64,000 bases of DNA from CAZDDB01 sp963843285 (GTDB taxonomy: Bacteria; Acidobacteriota; HRBIN11; JAKEFK01): NCBI GenBank assembly GCA_963843285.1, contig CAWJJO010000012.1:496001-560000 (forward strand). Reading direction: 5' to 3'. Positions 35,125-44,295 of this stretch are shown in pieces (within the stretch, counting starts at the first letter, position 1; the number at the start of each line of letters is the position of its first letter). The notes beneath the pieces are model-generated. The model was not told the origin of the DNA. It ran no database searches and saw only the letters and a program-made list of their open reading frames with translations. The translations under genes and the position numbers were made by a program.

Positions 35125-35281
35125 GGCTGATTGCTGAAAATATTTTGCGCGAACTCTTTGAAGCTCATGTCCATAAGCTTCTCGTTTCGAGAGATCTCAT
35201 CAGTGCCGATCTGATCGCCAAGGATGCGCAGGTGTGGGTCTTGATTTTACCAGAGGTACAAGAGTTTAAGGCGAACGCTGC
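35125..35281 (+). pseudogene. possible transposase C-terminal relic (IS91/IS801-like)
   Basis: The open plus frame reads ENILRELFEAHVHKLLVSRD then LISADLIAKDAQVWVL, resembling the IRELFxxKVxxxL...LISxxxVxxLxSW segment near the end of Y2 transposases. Only about 50 codons, no start, no visible terminal repeats. Low-identity recognition by eye. Confidence 0.35.
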
Positions 35282-35320
35282 GATCGCCGTATCCTGATTT
35301 ATCAGGCAATGCGAGAAAAT

Positions 35321-35359
35321 AAAACCGCCGAAAACCAGGACCTGAATTCAGGCGGTTTT
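35321..35359 (-). terminator. rho-independent terminator of the small secreted protein gene
   Basis: AAAACCGCC pairs with GGCGGTTTT; on the minus strand the hairpin runs into TTTTATTTTC. It lies 23 bases past the stop at 35382. Confidence 0.7.
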
Positions 35360-35381
35360 GATATTTAGCCCTTTAGAAGGA

Positions 35382-35789
35382 TTATTGAAGCCAAGTATCC
35401 TGACTAACATTCTGAGTACAACTAGAATCCGTCCACACCGTGAGAGTGCACTTAACGTCGGTATCTCCTGTGGTGGGGAAAAAGAAGAATTCGTAGTTGG
35501 GATCACTGTCTCCACAGGAACTTGGGGAAACCTGTAAACAGGAGGTCGTATTACTAGTTTGTCCTTTTTTACAAGTGATCGTGTAATACGGCGTGTCCGT
35601 CGCTACGTTATTCAACCACAATTTCGCTGAACCAAAAGCGAACAGCTGATTAGTTTCTTTGGTAGGATCTCCGCAGGATACGCTGGTGTCGCTCACCTTA
35701 ATTCCGCCGGCCTTGGCAAAAGCCAGGCTTGCCACAAACCCGATTGCGCACACAACCAAAAATAACAAGAACTTAGACCTAAATTTCAT
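35382..35789 (-). CDS. small secreted Cys-rich protein, unknown
   Basis: 135 aa from the ATG at 35789, which has GGGAGG 6 nt upstream (the longer frame from 35864 lacks a signal at its end). Signal peptide FLLFLVVCAIGFVASLAFA. Six Cys in the mature part (VSCGDPT, ITCKKG, SCLQVSPSSCG, KCTLTV, SSCTQN) suggest three disulfides and a small beta fold. No homologue recognised. It has its own terminator, so probably a single-gene transcript. Confidence 0.72.
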   Translation of the reverse strand: MKFRSKFLLFLVVCAIGFVASLAFAKAGGIKVSDTSVSCGDPTKETNQLFAFGSAKLWLNNVATDTPYYTITCKKGQTSNTTSCLQVSPSSCGDSDPNYEFFFFPTTGDTDVKCTLTVWTDSSCTQNVSQDTWLQ

Positions 35790-35890
35790 TTTTCCTCCCA
35801 GTTTCTTTAAAGAGCATTTTGAGTTCAAGCTTCGATTTTTACCACACTTTCGACTATAATCCACTCCATCTCACATGTCAATAAAACCTG

Positions 35891-36079
35891 TCACACCATT
35901 GTGACATTTCGCTGCTTCCAGTATTTCGGATCGAAGGATAGACTGAATTTTTCTATATTTTCTATCCATTCAAGCGCCGTTGCGAGACACCGATGACCGG
36001 CTTTATCCGTCTTTGCTTCCGTGATCCATTCGACGTACTCACGTTCGTGACTGGGGTGAAAAACCTTTGAATACATCAA
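35891..36079 (-). pseudogene. C-terminal fragment of a YdeI/OmdA-type protein
   Basis: 62 codons: FHPSHEREYVEWITEAKTDK then GHRCLATALEWI match the C-terminal helix pair of the bacteriocin-protection YdeI/OmpD-associated family (LSPSHxREYVxWIxEAK...RIxxA). The N-terminal three quarters are missing. Likely a relic rather than a short gene. Confidence 0.6.
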
Positions 36080-36104
36080 GCGCCGCGCCTGATATAATCT
36101 TCGC

Positions 36105-37264
36105 TTGAGACAAGGAATTCTTCAAAATCTCTGCTGTCCAGCTTGCCGCAGATCGTTTCGGATCACGACACTGAAGGCATCCTCCAAGTTTATCGAGACC
36201 GCGTCTTTAACTTGCCCTTCCTGCTGTGTGACCGTTCCGGTAATCAATGGTTTTCCAATTTTTGACGAGCAGTACGTCACGGAAAATTGGAAAATCGAAA
36301 AGGAAACAGAAAGGCTATTTGGTGAGGAAAAGGATTACGATGCTTTTCTTGAGCAGAAACGGAATAAACTGGTCTACGATTTGTATGCCGCATTTCAACC
36401 GTTTAACGAGTCGACGCAATGCATCTTTCCACTCATTCCGCTGCTGCGAGAATTGCTTCGGCCAGGGGATTTGGTCCCCGTCGATTGCCAGGCAATCATC
36501 GTGAATGAAAACGGAGAAGTCGTGAAATCGGGTGAAACAGGAGAACTTTTGCTGAGAGGTGCAAGTATCACCTCCGGCTATCTGGGGGAATCAATCACCA
36601 CCCGATCTGTTCAGGGCGCAGAGTGGTTTGCAACCGGCGATCTGGCCTATTGCGATGATGAGAGTGTTTTCTGGCTGGTGGGACGCAAGAAAAACATCAT
36701 CATTGTTGGCGGAAGAAATGTTTATCCGGATGAAGTCAATAACGTTCTCATTTCGCATTCCTCCGTAATGGAAGCGGCAACAATCGGGATGCCTGATGAT
36801 TTATGGGGGGAACGCGTTGTCGGCTGCGTCATTTCCAACGGGAATGTTACGTCCGCTGAATTGATCGAATATGCATCGAAACAGCTTGCGGACTATAAGG
36901 TGCCGCGTGAAATCCACCTTTTTAAAGAATTTCCAAAAGGACGCTCCGGGAAAATCCTTGTGAATCAGCTTCTAAAAGTGGTGCAGGAAGGAAAGGGTAT
37001 CGGAGCGGAAGCGAGCCAGACCGGAATCGAAGAGCAAATCGTTCAGCTTGCATCACAAAGTTTTCGGACTCCGGCTTCCGAGTTGAGTATGAAAACGGCG
37101 CCTGCCAATTGCAGCAATGAGACTCTGTTGCACACATGGATTTAGTCACCAATCTGGAAACCAATTTTAAGATAGAGCTTCTGCCGCGTGAAATCATTCA
37201 AATCACGAACCTGGAAGCTGCTGCGCGCATCATTCGGGACAAGATCGCGACATTGAATCGATAA
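36105..37264 (+). pseudogene. chimeric relic: Trm112/methyltransferase N-end + acyl-adenylate ligase C-end + acyl carrier protein
   Basis: The frame from a TTG at 36105 begins with a four-Cys zinc ribbon (CCPACRRSF ... LTCPSCCVTVP) and a methyltransferase-like lead (YDLYAAFQPFNEST, LLRELLRPGDL). At about residue 123 it switches abruptly into an AMP-forming ligase at motif A5 (GELLLRGASITSGYLG), with TGDLA, GRKKNIIIVGGRNVYPDEV and the catalytic-lysine GRSGKIL. An ACP domain follows (GIEEQIVQLAS) but a frameshift near 37110 and a TGG-to-TGA change at the WDSVAH site break it; its tail (MDLVTNLETNFKIELLPREI) continues to a TAA at 37264. Two genes fused by a deletion, then damaged. Once an activating enzyme plus carrier for the O-acylation genes downstream (inference). 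Confidence 0.75.
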
Positions 37265-37268
37265 AGAA

Positions 37269-38225
37269 ATGCTATCCAAATCTCCTTCTCCTCTTTTTGT
37301 CTGGAAACTACTACTGATCATTGTTACGGCGGCAGGTCTCTTCTTTCATTACAAAGATCCGATGGAGATCGTTCTTAAAGAGAGAGACAACAAGCTGGCG
37401 CAGCGAATTTTACGAATCCAGATCAAAGAAGGCCAGATCGGGATTATTTTTTTCGGAGACTCACTCATTGGGAACGCATTGCCCCCAGGGGAAAAGTACC
37501 TGAATATCCCGATTGCACGGCGATTGAAACAAGCAGGAATTTCGAAACCAGTTGTTGCGTTACCAGTGACAGGTGGTGGCGTGTCCTTTTCGAACTTGCG
37601 TGCGCTTGCGGATGATTTAATCGCGCTGAAGCCTTCAGTGATCGTGATTCAAAGTGAGATGCTCGTTCCGCGATTCATCAAGCAGCCGCCGAAGCAGAAC
37701 ATGAAGGAACGAATCGGGACCTGGTCGGGCCTGCTTTCGTTGGAGCTTTTGGGGAACACACCTCAAAACTATGAAGAAAAACCGAAGGAATGGTTGAATC
37801 AAAATCAATTTATTTTCGGTCAGCGAAAAGTCAAAGCCGCAATCGAACGAAGGCAGAGCGACCCACAGGGTATTGCGAAGGCAGTCTGGAGCGGACAAAT
37901 CGTTTCGACAAAAAATCCGGAATTTATCGCTGGCCGGGAGCTGATCCGCAGCCTTGTGAGGCATGGAATCAAGGTGATCATACTCGAGCTACCAGTAAGC
38001 CAGACAGCGGTGAAGTTTGCCGGCGGAAACTATTTTAAAAAAAGAACGGCTGCGCTTGATTCAATCATCCAGCCAGGTGTTTCCCGTCTAATTTACCCGA
38101 AGGTGCTGCCGGATGCTCATTTTTATGATTATAGTCATATGAGCGAGGCAGGGCGAAGAATATTCATCAAGTGGTTCGTTCGAGCCCTCTCTAAAGAGCT
38201 TGTGAATTATGAAAAAGCTTCTTGA
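37269..38225 (+). CDS. membrane-anchored SGNH-family protein (DltD/AlgX-like O-acyltransferase partner)
   Basis: 318 aa. An N-terminal signal anchor (LLLIIVTAAGLFF) is followed by an SGNH fold outside the membrane: block I FFGDSLIGNAL with the catalytic Ser, then GGGVSFSN, and the distal Asp/His pair DAHFYDYSHMSEAGRRIF. In Dlt, Alg and Pat systems this protein moves an acyl group from the MBOAT product to a wall polymer or exopolysaccharide. It starts 4 nt after the ACP relic and its last 17 nt overlap the DltX-like gene, so they are coupled. D-alanyl, acetyl or another acyl group cannot be told apart here. Confidence 0.82.
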   Translation: MLSKSPSPLFVWKLLLIIVTAAGLFFHYKDPMEIVLKERDNKLAQRILRIQIKEGQIGIIFFGDSLIGNALPPGEKYLNIPIARRLKQAGISKPVVALPVTGGGVSFSNLRALADDLIALKPSVIVIQSEMLVPRFIKQPPKQNMKERIGTWSGLLSLELLGNTPQNYEEKPKEWLNQNQFIFGQRKVKAAIERRQSDPQGIAKAVWSGQIVSTKNPEFIAGRELIRSLVRHGIKVIILELPVSQTAVKFAGGNYFKKRTAALDSIIQPGVSRLIYPKVLPDAHFYDYSHMSEAGRRIFIKWFVRALSKELVNYEKAS

Positions 38226-38370
38226 AAGTGTAACGCAGTTTTCAACTGGGCTTTTCCGATCGCCCTGGGTTCGAGTGTGCTTTCGCTTCATCTGGTATTT
38301 GCTGCTTCTTTTTTTGATTTTCCTGCTCTATGACACACCGCAACGTGATTTTCGGTATTGGGGATTATGA
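38209..38370 (+). CDS. 53-aa DltX-like single-helix membrane protein
   Basis: Too short for most gene callers. The ATG at 38209 lies inside the end of the SGNH gene. Sequence layout: basic/amphipathic start MKKLLESVTQFS, SPWVRVCFRF, one transmembrane helix (IWYLLLLFLIFLLY) and a short exposed tail ending FRYWGL. DltX of Gram-positive dlt operons has the same size, orientation and a C-terminal FxYxxF motif that joins DltB and DltD; here it is FxYxxL. Position between an SGNH gene and an MBOAT gene supports the call. Known microprotein partners of MBOATs are poorly described in Gram-negatives. Confidence 0.62.
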   Translation: MKKLLESVTQFSTGLFRSPWVRVCFRFIWYLLLLFLIFLLYDTPQRDFRYWGL

Positions 38371-38390
38371 GGGTTGACAGGTCGCGATCA

Positions 38391-39542
38391 TTAAATTCTT
38401 GTATTCAGCCCAAGTAGCTGCCTGAAGTTCTGTACGATTTCCTGGAATGATTCACTCCGCGGAATCGTGAAACCAACCATGACAAATAAGAATGTCAGAA
38501 TCACACTGAGGCAAAGTCCAGCCATTTTGAAGGTCTTGTTTTGTATTTCAGGCATCCTTGCACCAATCGACTTTTGATACCAACGCCAGATCAGTAACCC
38601 GGAACCATGGAAGATTCCCCAGAACAAAAACCGCAGCGAGAACTCGTGCCATAAAGCAATGGCCAGCATCGCCCCAATCAGTCCGATTGCGAGATTCCTT
38701 GTTTTTGCATAAAGCGGAAGGAAAACGTACTGGCGGCACCATCCGGATAGGCTCATGTGCCATGATTGCCAGAATTCTCCGATATTTCGCTTTAAGAATG
38801 GATAATGGAAATTCTCACAAATCGTATATCCGAATAACAGAGACAGCCCTATCGCTATATCCGAATAGCCTGCAAAGGCGAAATACAGATAGAAACCGTA
38901 AACCATTGAATCTGCAAGTACAGCCAGTGAACCGTTGGGTTGAAGTCTGGAAGCAAAAGCATCGAATTGAATGGCGACCAACCAGTTCGCCAGGACGATT
39001 ACTTTTACATAACCGTAGAGGATTCGCTCCAGACCGCTCGCAAAATTTGCGTCATCCCACCGAATCCGTCTTTCGGATTTGAGAAAATCTTCAAAGCGAT
39101 GAATGGGACCAATTGTAATGGTGGGAAAAAAGAGCATGTATCCATAGAAATCCAGAAAATTATGCGATCGAAATGAACCGGTTCTGGATTCTACACAGTA
39201 ATGAATCAGCTTGAGAGCATAAAATCCAAATCCAATGAGGACGATGTACGGTACGCCGAAATGCGTTCTTCGAGCGAGTTGAATGAAGCGGATTAAACAA
39301 AACAGCAGCGAAACGATGGCCAGACAAAAGCCGTAAAGGAAGCTGCGTTCGGGATGACGGCCGTAGTAAAAAACCAGCCCGCTTAGTGCGACCAGAACCG
39401 CCAGTGAAACCGGATCAAGGTAACCAAGAAAAACCATGCTGCTGATTGACAGGAAGAGGGTTCGCCAGCGGCCTGGAATGACCCAGTAAATCGCAACAAC
39501 GATTGCCGAAAATGTTAGAAAAGGTAAAGTAAGCTGTGGCAT
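38391..39542 (-). CDS. MBOAT-family membrane O-acyltransferase (DltB/AlgI-like)
   Basis: 383 aa with about 10 membrane helices. MBOAT hallmarks: YFAFAGYSDIAIGLSLLFGY, FLKRNIGEFWQSWHMSLSGW (membrane-embedded His region) and the catalytic His in IALWHEFSLRFLFWG. These proteins pass acyl groups across the membrane from a carrier (ACP or acetyl-CoA) to an SGNH partner. It faces the SGNH/DltX-like genes tail to tail with a 20-nt gap, so it has its own promoter, unlike classical dlt operons where all genes are co-directional. Confidence 0.9.
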   Translation of the reverse strand: MPQLTLPFLTFSAIVVAIYWVIPGRWRTLFLSISSMVFLGYLDPVSLAVLVALSGLVFYYGRHPERSFLYGFCLAIVSLLFCLIRFIQLARRTHFGVPYIVLIGFGFYALKLIHYCVESRTGSFRSHNFLDFYGYMLFFPTITIGPIHRFEDFLKSERRIRWDDANFASGLERILYGYVKVIVLANWLVAIQFDAFASRLQPNGSLAVLADSMVYGFYLYFAFAGYSDIAIGLSLLFGYTICENFHYPFLKRNIGEFWQSWHMSLSGWCRQYVFLPLYAKTRNLAIGLIGAMLAIALWHEFSLRFLFWGIFHGSGLLIWRWYQKSIGARMPEIQNKTFKMAGLCLSVILTFLFVMVGFTIPRSESFQEIVQNFRQLLGLNTRI

Positions 39543-39639
39543 TCTTCAGTCGATTAGTGTAAATCATTGTGTGTCGCTTTGCACAACGTGGCGTAGGCAA
39601 GTGCCTCCAGTTAACGTTCTGCTTCCGGTCCAAACTGTC

Positions 39640-40140
39640 TGAGTTATGCATTGCAGCTCGCTCGCGGTCTATCCGCGGCTCACGATAAAGGAATCGTTCA
39701 TCGCCCAACTACTCCGGGCACACAGCCGGGTTTGGTTCTGGGAACGGTCGGATATATGTCGCCGGAACAAGTCCGCGGAAAAATCGCCGATCATCGCTCC
39801 GATATTTTTACTTTTGGTTCCATCCGGGTGTTCAACGGATTCAGCTTCGAGTGCAGAGCCACTGCTCCTAATCTAAAGATGTTGCCACGGGAACCTACTC
39901 CTTGCCCAAAGGCGTGTTCGGGTATCCAGATTTAACTTTATGGTGACGGGCCCTAAAAAAGGAATTGAGTATTTCAAACAAGCGATTGAAAAGGATCCAA
40001 CTTATGCCCCAGGCTTACGCCGGTATGGCTTACAGCCACGCATTTCTCGCCATGACAGCAAATGCCCCGCCGGCAGTTCTTGCTTCACGACGTCTCCTTT
40101 TTTTACTCGTAAGCTCCCGTGCTTCAAATGCGGCGAACTT
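39640..40140 (+). pseudogene. degenerate Ser/Thr kinase plus TPR relic
   Basis: ARGLSAAHDKGIVHR (catalytic-loop approach) is fused by deletion to LVLGTVGYMSPEQVRGK and HRSDIFTFGS of the activation segment, missing HRD-N and DFG. After stops and frame changes, GPKKGIEYFKQAIEKDPTYA is a TPR unit of a kinase-TPR protein. No intact start. It abuts the sialidase-like gene's stop at 40143. Confidence 0.8.
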
Positions 40141-40142
40141 CC

Positions 40143-42809
40143 TTAACGTACCCTATTGTTTACATTGACAGTGACTCCTGCAGAGGTGGCAACGTTATCA
40201 GATGTATCGGTCGCCTTGCTGGTTAGCGTATGTGTACCGTTTGCAACATTTCTGGTGTTCCACTTAACCTGATAAGGGGCAGAAGTATCACTTCCGAGCA
40301 AGATTGTCCCATCCAAATAGAAATCAACTTTTTTGATTCCAACATTGTCACTTGCAGTTGCCTTTACCTGGACCGTCCCGCTCACATTTGATCCTGCAGC
40401 TGGGGCGATAATTGACGTTGTTGGAGGCGTAGTGTCGCCATTATTCACAGTCACATTTACTTGAGCAGAGGTGCCGGTATTATTGGCAGCATCATAAGCC
40501 TTGGACGTCAGATTATGACCGCCGTTAGTAGCCGTGGTTGTATTCCAATTCACACTGTAAGGCGAATCCGTATCGGTTGCTATGAGCGTCGTTCCATCCA
40601 AATAGAATTCAACTTTCGTAACTCCGATGTTGTCGCTCGCGTCTGCATTGACTTGTATCGTTCCGCTCACATTTGATCCTTCAGTTGGAGCTGTGATTGA
40701 TGTGCTTGGAGGCGTGATGTCGCCATTATTCACAGTCACATTTACTTGAGCAGACGTGCCGGTATTGTTGGCAGCATCATAAACCTTGGACATCAGATTA
40801 TGACCGCCATTAGTTGTCGTGGTGGTATCCCAGTTCACGCCGTAAGGCGAATTCAAATCGGTTCCAAGTAATGTAGTACCATCCAGATAGAATTCGACTT
40901 TGGTAACGGCGACGTTGTCATTTGCGTCTGCGTTGACCGGAATCGTTCCATTAATATTTGCGCCGGCCGTCGGAGATGTGATGCTTGTGGTAGGTGGAGT
41001 TGTATCTGCTCCGGAATCAGAGAAGGTGATCGCTGCAAATCCGATGTTTTCTTTCTGCAGGTTACTCGGGTTATTTGGAAAAAATTGTCTGGTATCGGTC
41101 CATGACATGTACGCTGTGTTTGCATGGACGTCCAATCCCAAATATTCGCCATACTGGTTCGGATTGCGTCCTGGATTGTCACTTGTGTTTTCGTCAGAAT
41201 AAGAGATGGTGCTGTTGCTGAATTCCGAACTTGGCTGAGTAACTTTTGTATTTGCTTCCCAGGTCAGACCGCCGTCAGTGGATCTGCTCAAGTAATAATC
41301 GACCTTGCGATTGTTCGCCAAATCATTTCGAGAGTCGTGCCAGCCGACCACTACCGACCCATTTGTTTGATCCACCACCAAGAATGGATGAAATTGCGCG
41401 GTGTTTGTTGCATCATCGTTAACCTTTACGTGTGTCCAGTTAATGCCGTCATTGGAACGAGCCACATAAATGTCTGAAGTCGACATCGAAGCGCCGCTAT
41501 TTACATCGGAGTAGACGACATAGAGACGACCGTTAAACGGACCGCTTGAATTATCAACATCAATAGCACCGAACGGAAAAATTCCCCGGTTATCTTGAGG
41601 CGGGATGTTGGCGCTGCTGTTAAATCCAAAAATGTTGTGTTGCTTCACGAGCAGAGGGGAAGACCACGTTTGTCCACCGTTGGTGGATTTTGTGTAGAAA
41701 GTCTTTTCTTCGCTGCACGTCGACGTTCCACATGTTAGCCCATCAAAAATCAGATGGACAATGCCGTTCGCTTGAATCGCCATATCGCAGCCGATATCAA
41801 ATAATCCGGGACCACCCGGTGGAAGATCCACAATCGTCCAGGATCCTGTGGTTCCCGTATTCGACCACGCTGCTTTTTCATCATTTTCAATATCCCAGCA
41901 CTCATAATGCCTTCCAAAGAATGGACTCGAAGCACGATTGTCAATCGCGTAGAATTCTTTATCATCAAGCCCACAAAGGTCGCACAAACGGTTGGATACA
42001 ATCCCATGGGCCGCCCAGGTCGCTCCTCCGTTATCAGATCTTGCCACAGCTAATGCGCTCGATGGAGGCCCGAATCCTATCTGGCAGAAGAAGTCGCAAC
42101 ATAGCAACATGTAATTTACAAATACTTTATTGTTGCTGTCCCAAACGACAGCCGGATCGCTGCCGAATCGAATATCATCAAAATTGGGGCATGAGACACC
42201 ATAAGCTCCAACACTGGGGGCGCAGGTATAGTTCCAGCTCACACCATCATTACCGCTGCTGAATATCGCCTGCGTTTGATCACACCCGGTCGGCGTATCC
42301 CAGGTATTTGCTGCGGCAACGATTTGATTCGGATTGTTTTTGTTTACCGAAACCTGAATTTCGCCTTGATAGTCGAGAGGTGCCGGGCTGGTGGTCGATG
42401 CCATGTTTCGGTTCGTCCCAACAGCTGCCATCAAGATGTTTGCGCCAGGACTGGTTGACATCAGTGCAGTTAACATCTGAATGGCTGTGTCAAGCTGGGG
42501 GCGAAGTGTGGCCCAGCGTTCATGCCATTGCACGACTTCCCGCGGAACAACATATTCACTAAAATTCGTTTTCATTCGAATCTGGAATAAGTCCAGTGGA
42601 GACAATGGAAGTTGCATCAGCAAAGCATCTATCTTTGCGTGATTTTTCGGATCCTTCCGAACGGCCTCTACAAATGTTTGAATCACGGGATCACTCATGA
42701 TCCGTAAATAAAGCTCAGTTTTTGGATCGTGATTATTGTTCGCGCCGGAAGCGACTGTTGTAATGAAAAGTGAACAGAGAACGATCGTGGCGATGTGTTT
42801 TGTTTTCAT
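40143..42809 (-). CDS. secreted sialidase/BNR-fold protein with three Ig-like repeats
   Basis: 888 aa. Signal peptide to about residue 22. Residues about 140-600 form a BNR/sialidase-type propeller with Asp-box-like turns (SGNDGVSWNYT, SDNGGATWAAHG, STNGGQTWSSPL, SNDGINWTHV, STDGGLTWEANT). Three tandem Big_17/Big_9-like Ig domains of about 93 aa end the protein (DNVAVTKVEFYLDGTTLLG and near-copies). The Ig units are also repeated at the DNA level. Enzyme activity is not certain because the catalytic Arg triad cannot be placed by eye; it may be a non-enzymatic adhesin. Divergent from the degenerate kinase region. Confidence 0.85.
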   Translation of the reverse strand: MKTKHIATIVLCSLFITTVASGANNNHDPKTELYLRIMSDPVIQTFVEAVRKDPKNHAKIDALLMQLPLSPLDLFQIRMKTNFSEYVVPREVVQWHERWATLRPQLDTAIQMLTALMSTSPGANILMAAVGTNRNMASTTSPAPLDYQGEIQVSVNKNNPNQIVAAANTWDTPTGCDQTQAIFSSGNDGVSWNYTCAPSVGAYGVSCPNFDDIRFGSDPAVVWDSNNKVFVNYMLLCCDFFCQIGFGPPSSALAVARSDNGGATWAAHGIVSNRLCDLCGLDDKEFYAIDNRASSPFFGRHYECWDIENDEKAAWSNTGTTGSWTIVDLPPGGPGLFDIGCDMAIQANGIVHLIFDGLTCGTSTCSEEKTFYTKSTNGGQTWSSPLLVKQHNIFGFNSSANIPPQDNRGIFPFGAIDVDNSSGPFNGRLYVVYSDVNSGASMSTSDIYVARSNDGINWTHVKVNDDATNTAQFHPFLVVDQTNGSVVVGWHDSRNDLANNRKVDYYLSRSTDGGLTWEANTKVTQPSSEFSNSTISYSDENTSDNPGRNPNQYGEYLGLDVHANTAYMSWTDTRQFFPNNPSNLQKENIGFAAITFSDSGADTTPPTTSITSPTAGANINGTIPVNADANDNVAVTKVEFYLDGTTLLGTDLNSPYGVNWDTTTTTNGGHNLMSKVYDAANNTGTSAQVNVTVNNGDITPPSTSITAPTEGSNVSGTIQVNADASDNIGVTKVEFYLDGTTLIATDTDSPYSVNWNTTTATNGGHNLTSKAYDAANNTGTSAQVNVTVNNGDTTPPTTSIIAPAAGSNVSGTVQVKATASDNVGIKKVDFYLDGTILLGSDTSAPYQVKWNTRNVANGTHTLTSKATDTSDNVATSAGVTVNVNNRVR

Positions 42810-42949
42810 CCCTTTCTCCTTGATAGAGCATAGGCGGAAGGCTCAGATGAAGAGAATTTTATCAGGAATTGTTGACAATAGGAAACGCCGCAGCCTGGTT
42901 TTGCAATAGCGGCCCCAGAATCTCCATAGTTCGCAGGCGTTATTAGCCT

Positions 42950-43471
42950 GTAATTCTCCTTGCGGAAAGATCAAAATTCGCGAAGTAGAGTTTCTGTTCA
43001 TTTACGTAGAGCAAATAACCGGGAAAACCATATTTTGCGTTGACCGAGTCATCCAGCAGAATCTATGCGGGACCCGAGGCAACGCCATTCTTAAGAGTCA
43101 GCAAGGCAGTTGAATAACGATCCGCCGTTTCAACGGTCAATAGAATCGCTGTTCCGCCAGGCAGAATTTGCGGGAATATGTAAGACGTCTTAGTTTGTGA
43201 CGCATCAGGTTGAGAAAGAACCTTGCGGCTGCCGCCTTTAGCAGAAACGGGGATGCGACAGACTCGAAATTGTACGCGCTTCGCGTTTGAACCGCTGTTT
43301 CAAATCGCCACTACTGGAAAGGTGTAGGGGAAGAATCTTGATGGCCACACTGCGCTCAAGCCGTGAATCTCTGGCGCGATACACTTCACCCATGCCGCCT
43401 GCGCCTAGTGGCGCAAGAATTTCATACGGACCGAGCCGGGTTCCAGGAGGAAGATCCATAGAACTAGTCAA
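42950..43471 (-). pseudogene. Ser/Thr kinase relic: P-loop end fused to propeller fragment
   Basis: From 43471, GTRLGPYEILAPLGAGGMGE then VYRARDSRLERSVAIKIL and FKREARTISSLSHPRFC form a kinase N-lobe. The frame then stops, and further left (43240-42950) the strand reads GGSRKVLSQPD, LPGGTAILLTVETAD and GYLLYVNEQKLYFANFDL, which are PD40 propeller blades. The catalytic lobe and membrane helix are gone. It lies back to back with the plus-strand fragment at 43450-44060. Confidence 0.82.
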
Positions 43472-44060
43472 TACGACCTTTATGAAAAAGCCGCCGATGG
43501 ATCGGGAACCGATAAACCTTTACTCGTATCTCAAGCCACCAAGTTTCCCGATGATTGGTCTCCGGATGGCAAATATATTCTGTACAACAACAGCGATCCG
43601 AAAACGAAATCGGATCTGTGGGTTTTGCCTTTAACGGGGAATCGAAAGCCCTTTCCTTATTTACAAACGCCTGCAGCAGAGATTTATGGACACTTCCATC
43701 CTGACGGGAGATGGATTGCCTATGTTTCTGATGAATCTGGTGAACGGGAGATTTACGTACAAAGTTTTCCAATTTCAAAAGGGGGAAAGTGGCAGATTTC
43801 GATAAACGGAGGGGACACGCCGATGTGGCGTCACGACGGAAAGAGTTATTTTATGTTGCACCCGGTGGAACGATCATGTCTGTGGATGTAAAGTCTAGCG
43901 ATTCTAGTTTTGCGGCCGACACACCAAAAATGCTCTTCAAAATGCCTGGTCAAATTTCGCTTGGTAGTAGCCGAAACGATTACCTGGTTTCGGGAGCGGT
44001 CAAAGATTCCTGATTGCGGTTCCGCTGGAGAATCCCGTTTCACTGCCAATCACTGTGGTG
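43450..44060 (+). pseudogene. PD40 propeller C-terminal relic of a kinase
   Basis: The plus strand reads KYILYNNSDPKTKSDLWVLP, PDGRWIAYVSDESGEREIYV, GGDTPMWRHDGKSYF, then after a frameshift APGGTIMSVDVKSSD and, after another, RFLIAVPLENPVSLPITVV to a TAG. The blades match C-termini of PD40 kinases. It is inverted relative to the kinase N-lobe that touches its left end, so this site joins two kinase genes of opposite direction. Confidence 0.82.
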
Positions 44061-44295
44061 TAGAACTGGACAAATCTGATCCGGCAGCAGTAGCTTGGTT
44101 AATCAACGGTTACCGTCCGCCACCAAATCAATCAGAGCCCCAAGAAAAGCGAACCGTTCGGGAATTCAAGAACCGTCGGTACCACAATGATCGACTGACA
44201 CAGCGACATGAATACGAAACCGAGGAGAATGCGTGACACAAATTTGGCACAAAAAATTTCTGGGTCGTAATTCGTCGTCGGCAAATTAGGGAATA

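Noticed and set aside
40143..41060. Tandem repeats considered as a CRISPR or mobile element
   Set aside because: They encode in-frame Ig domains.
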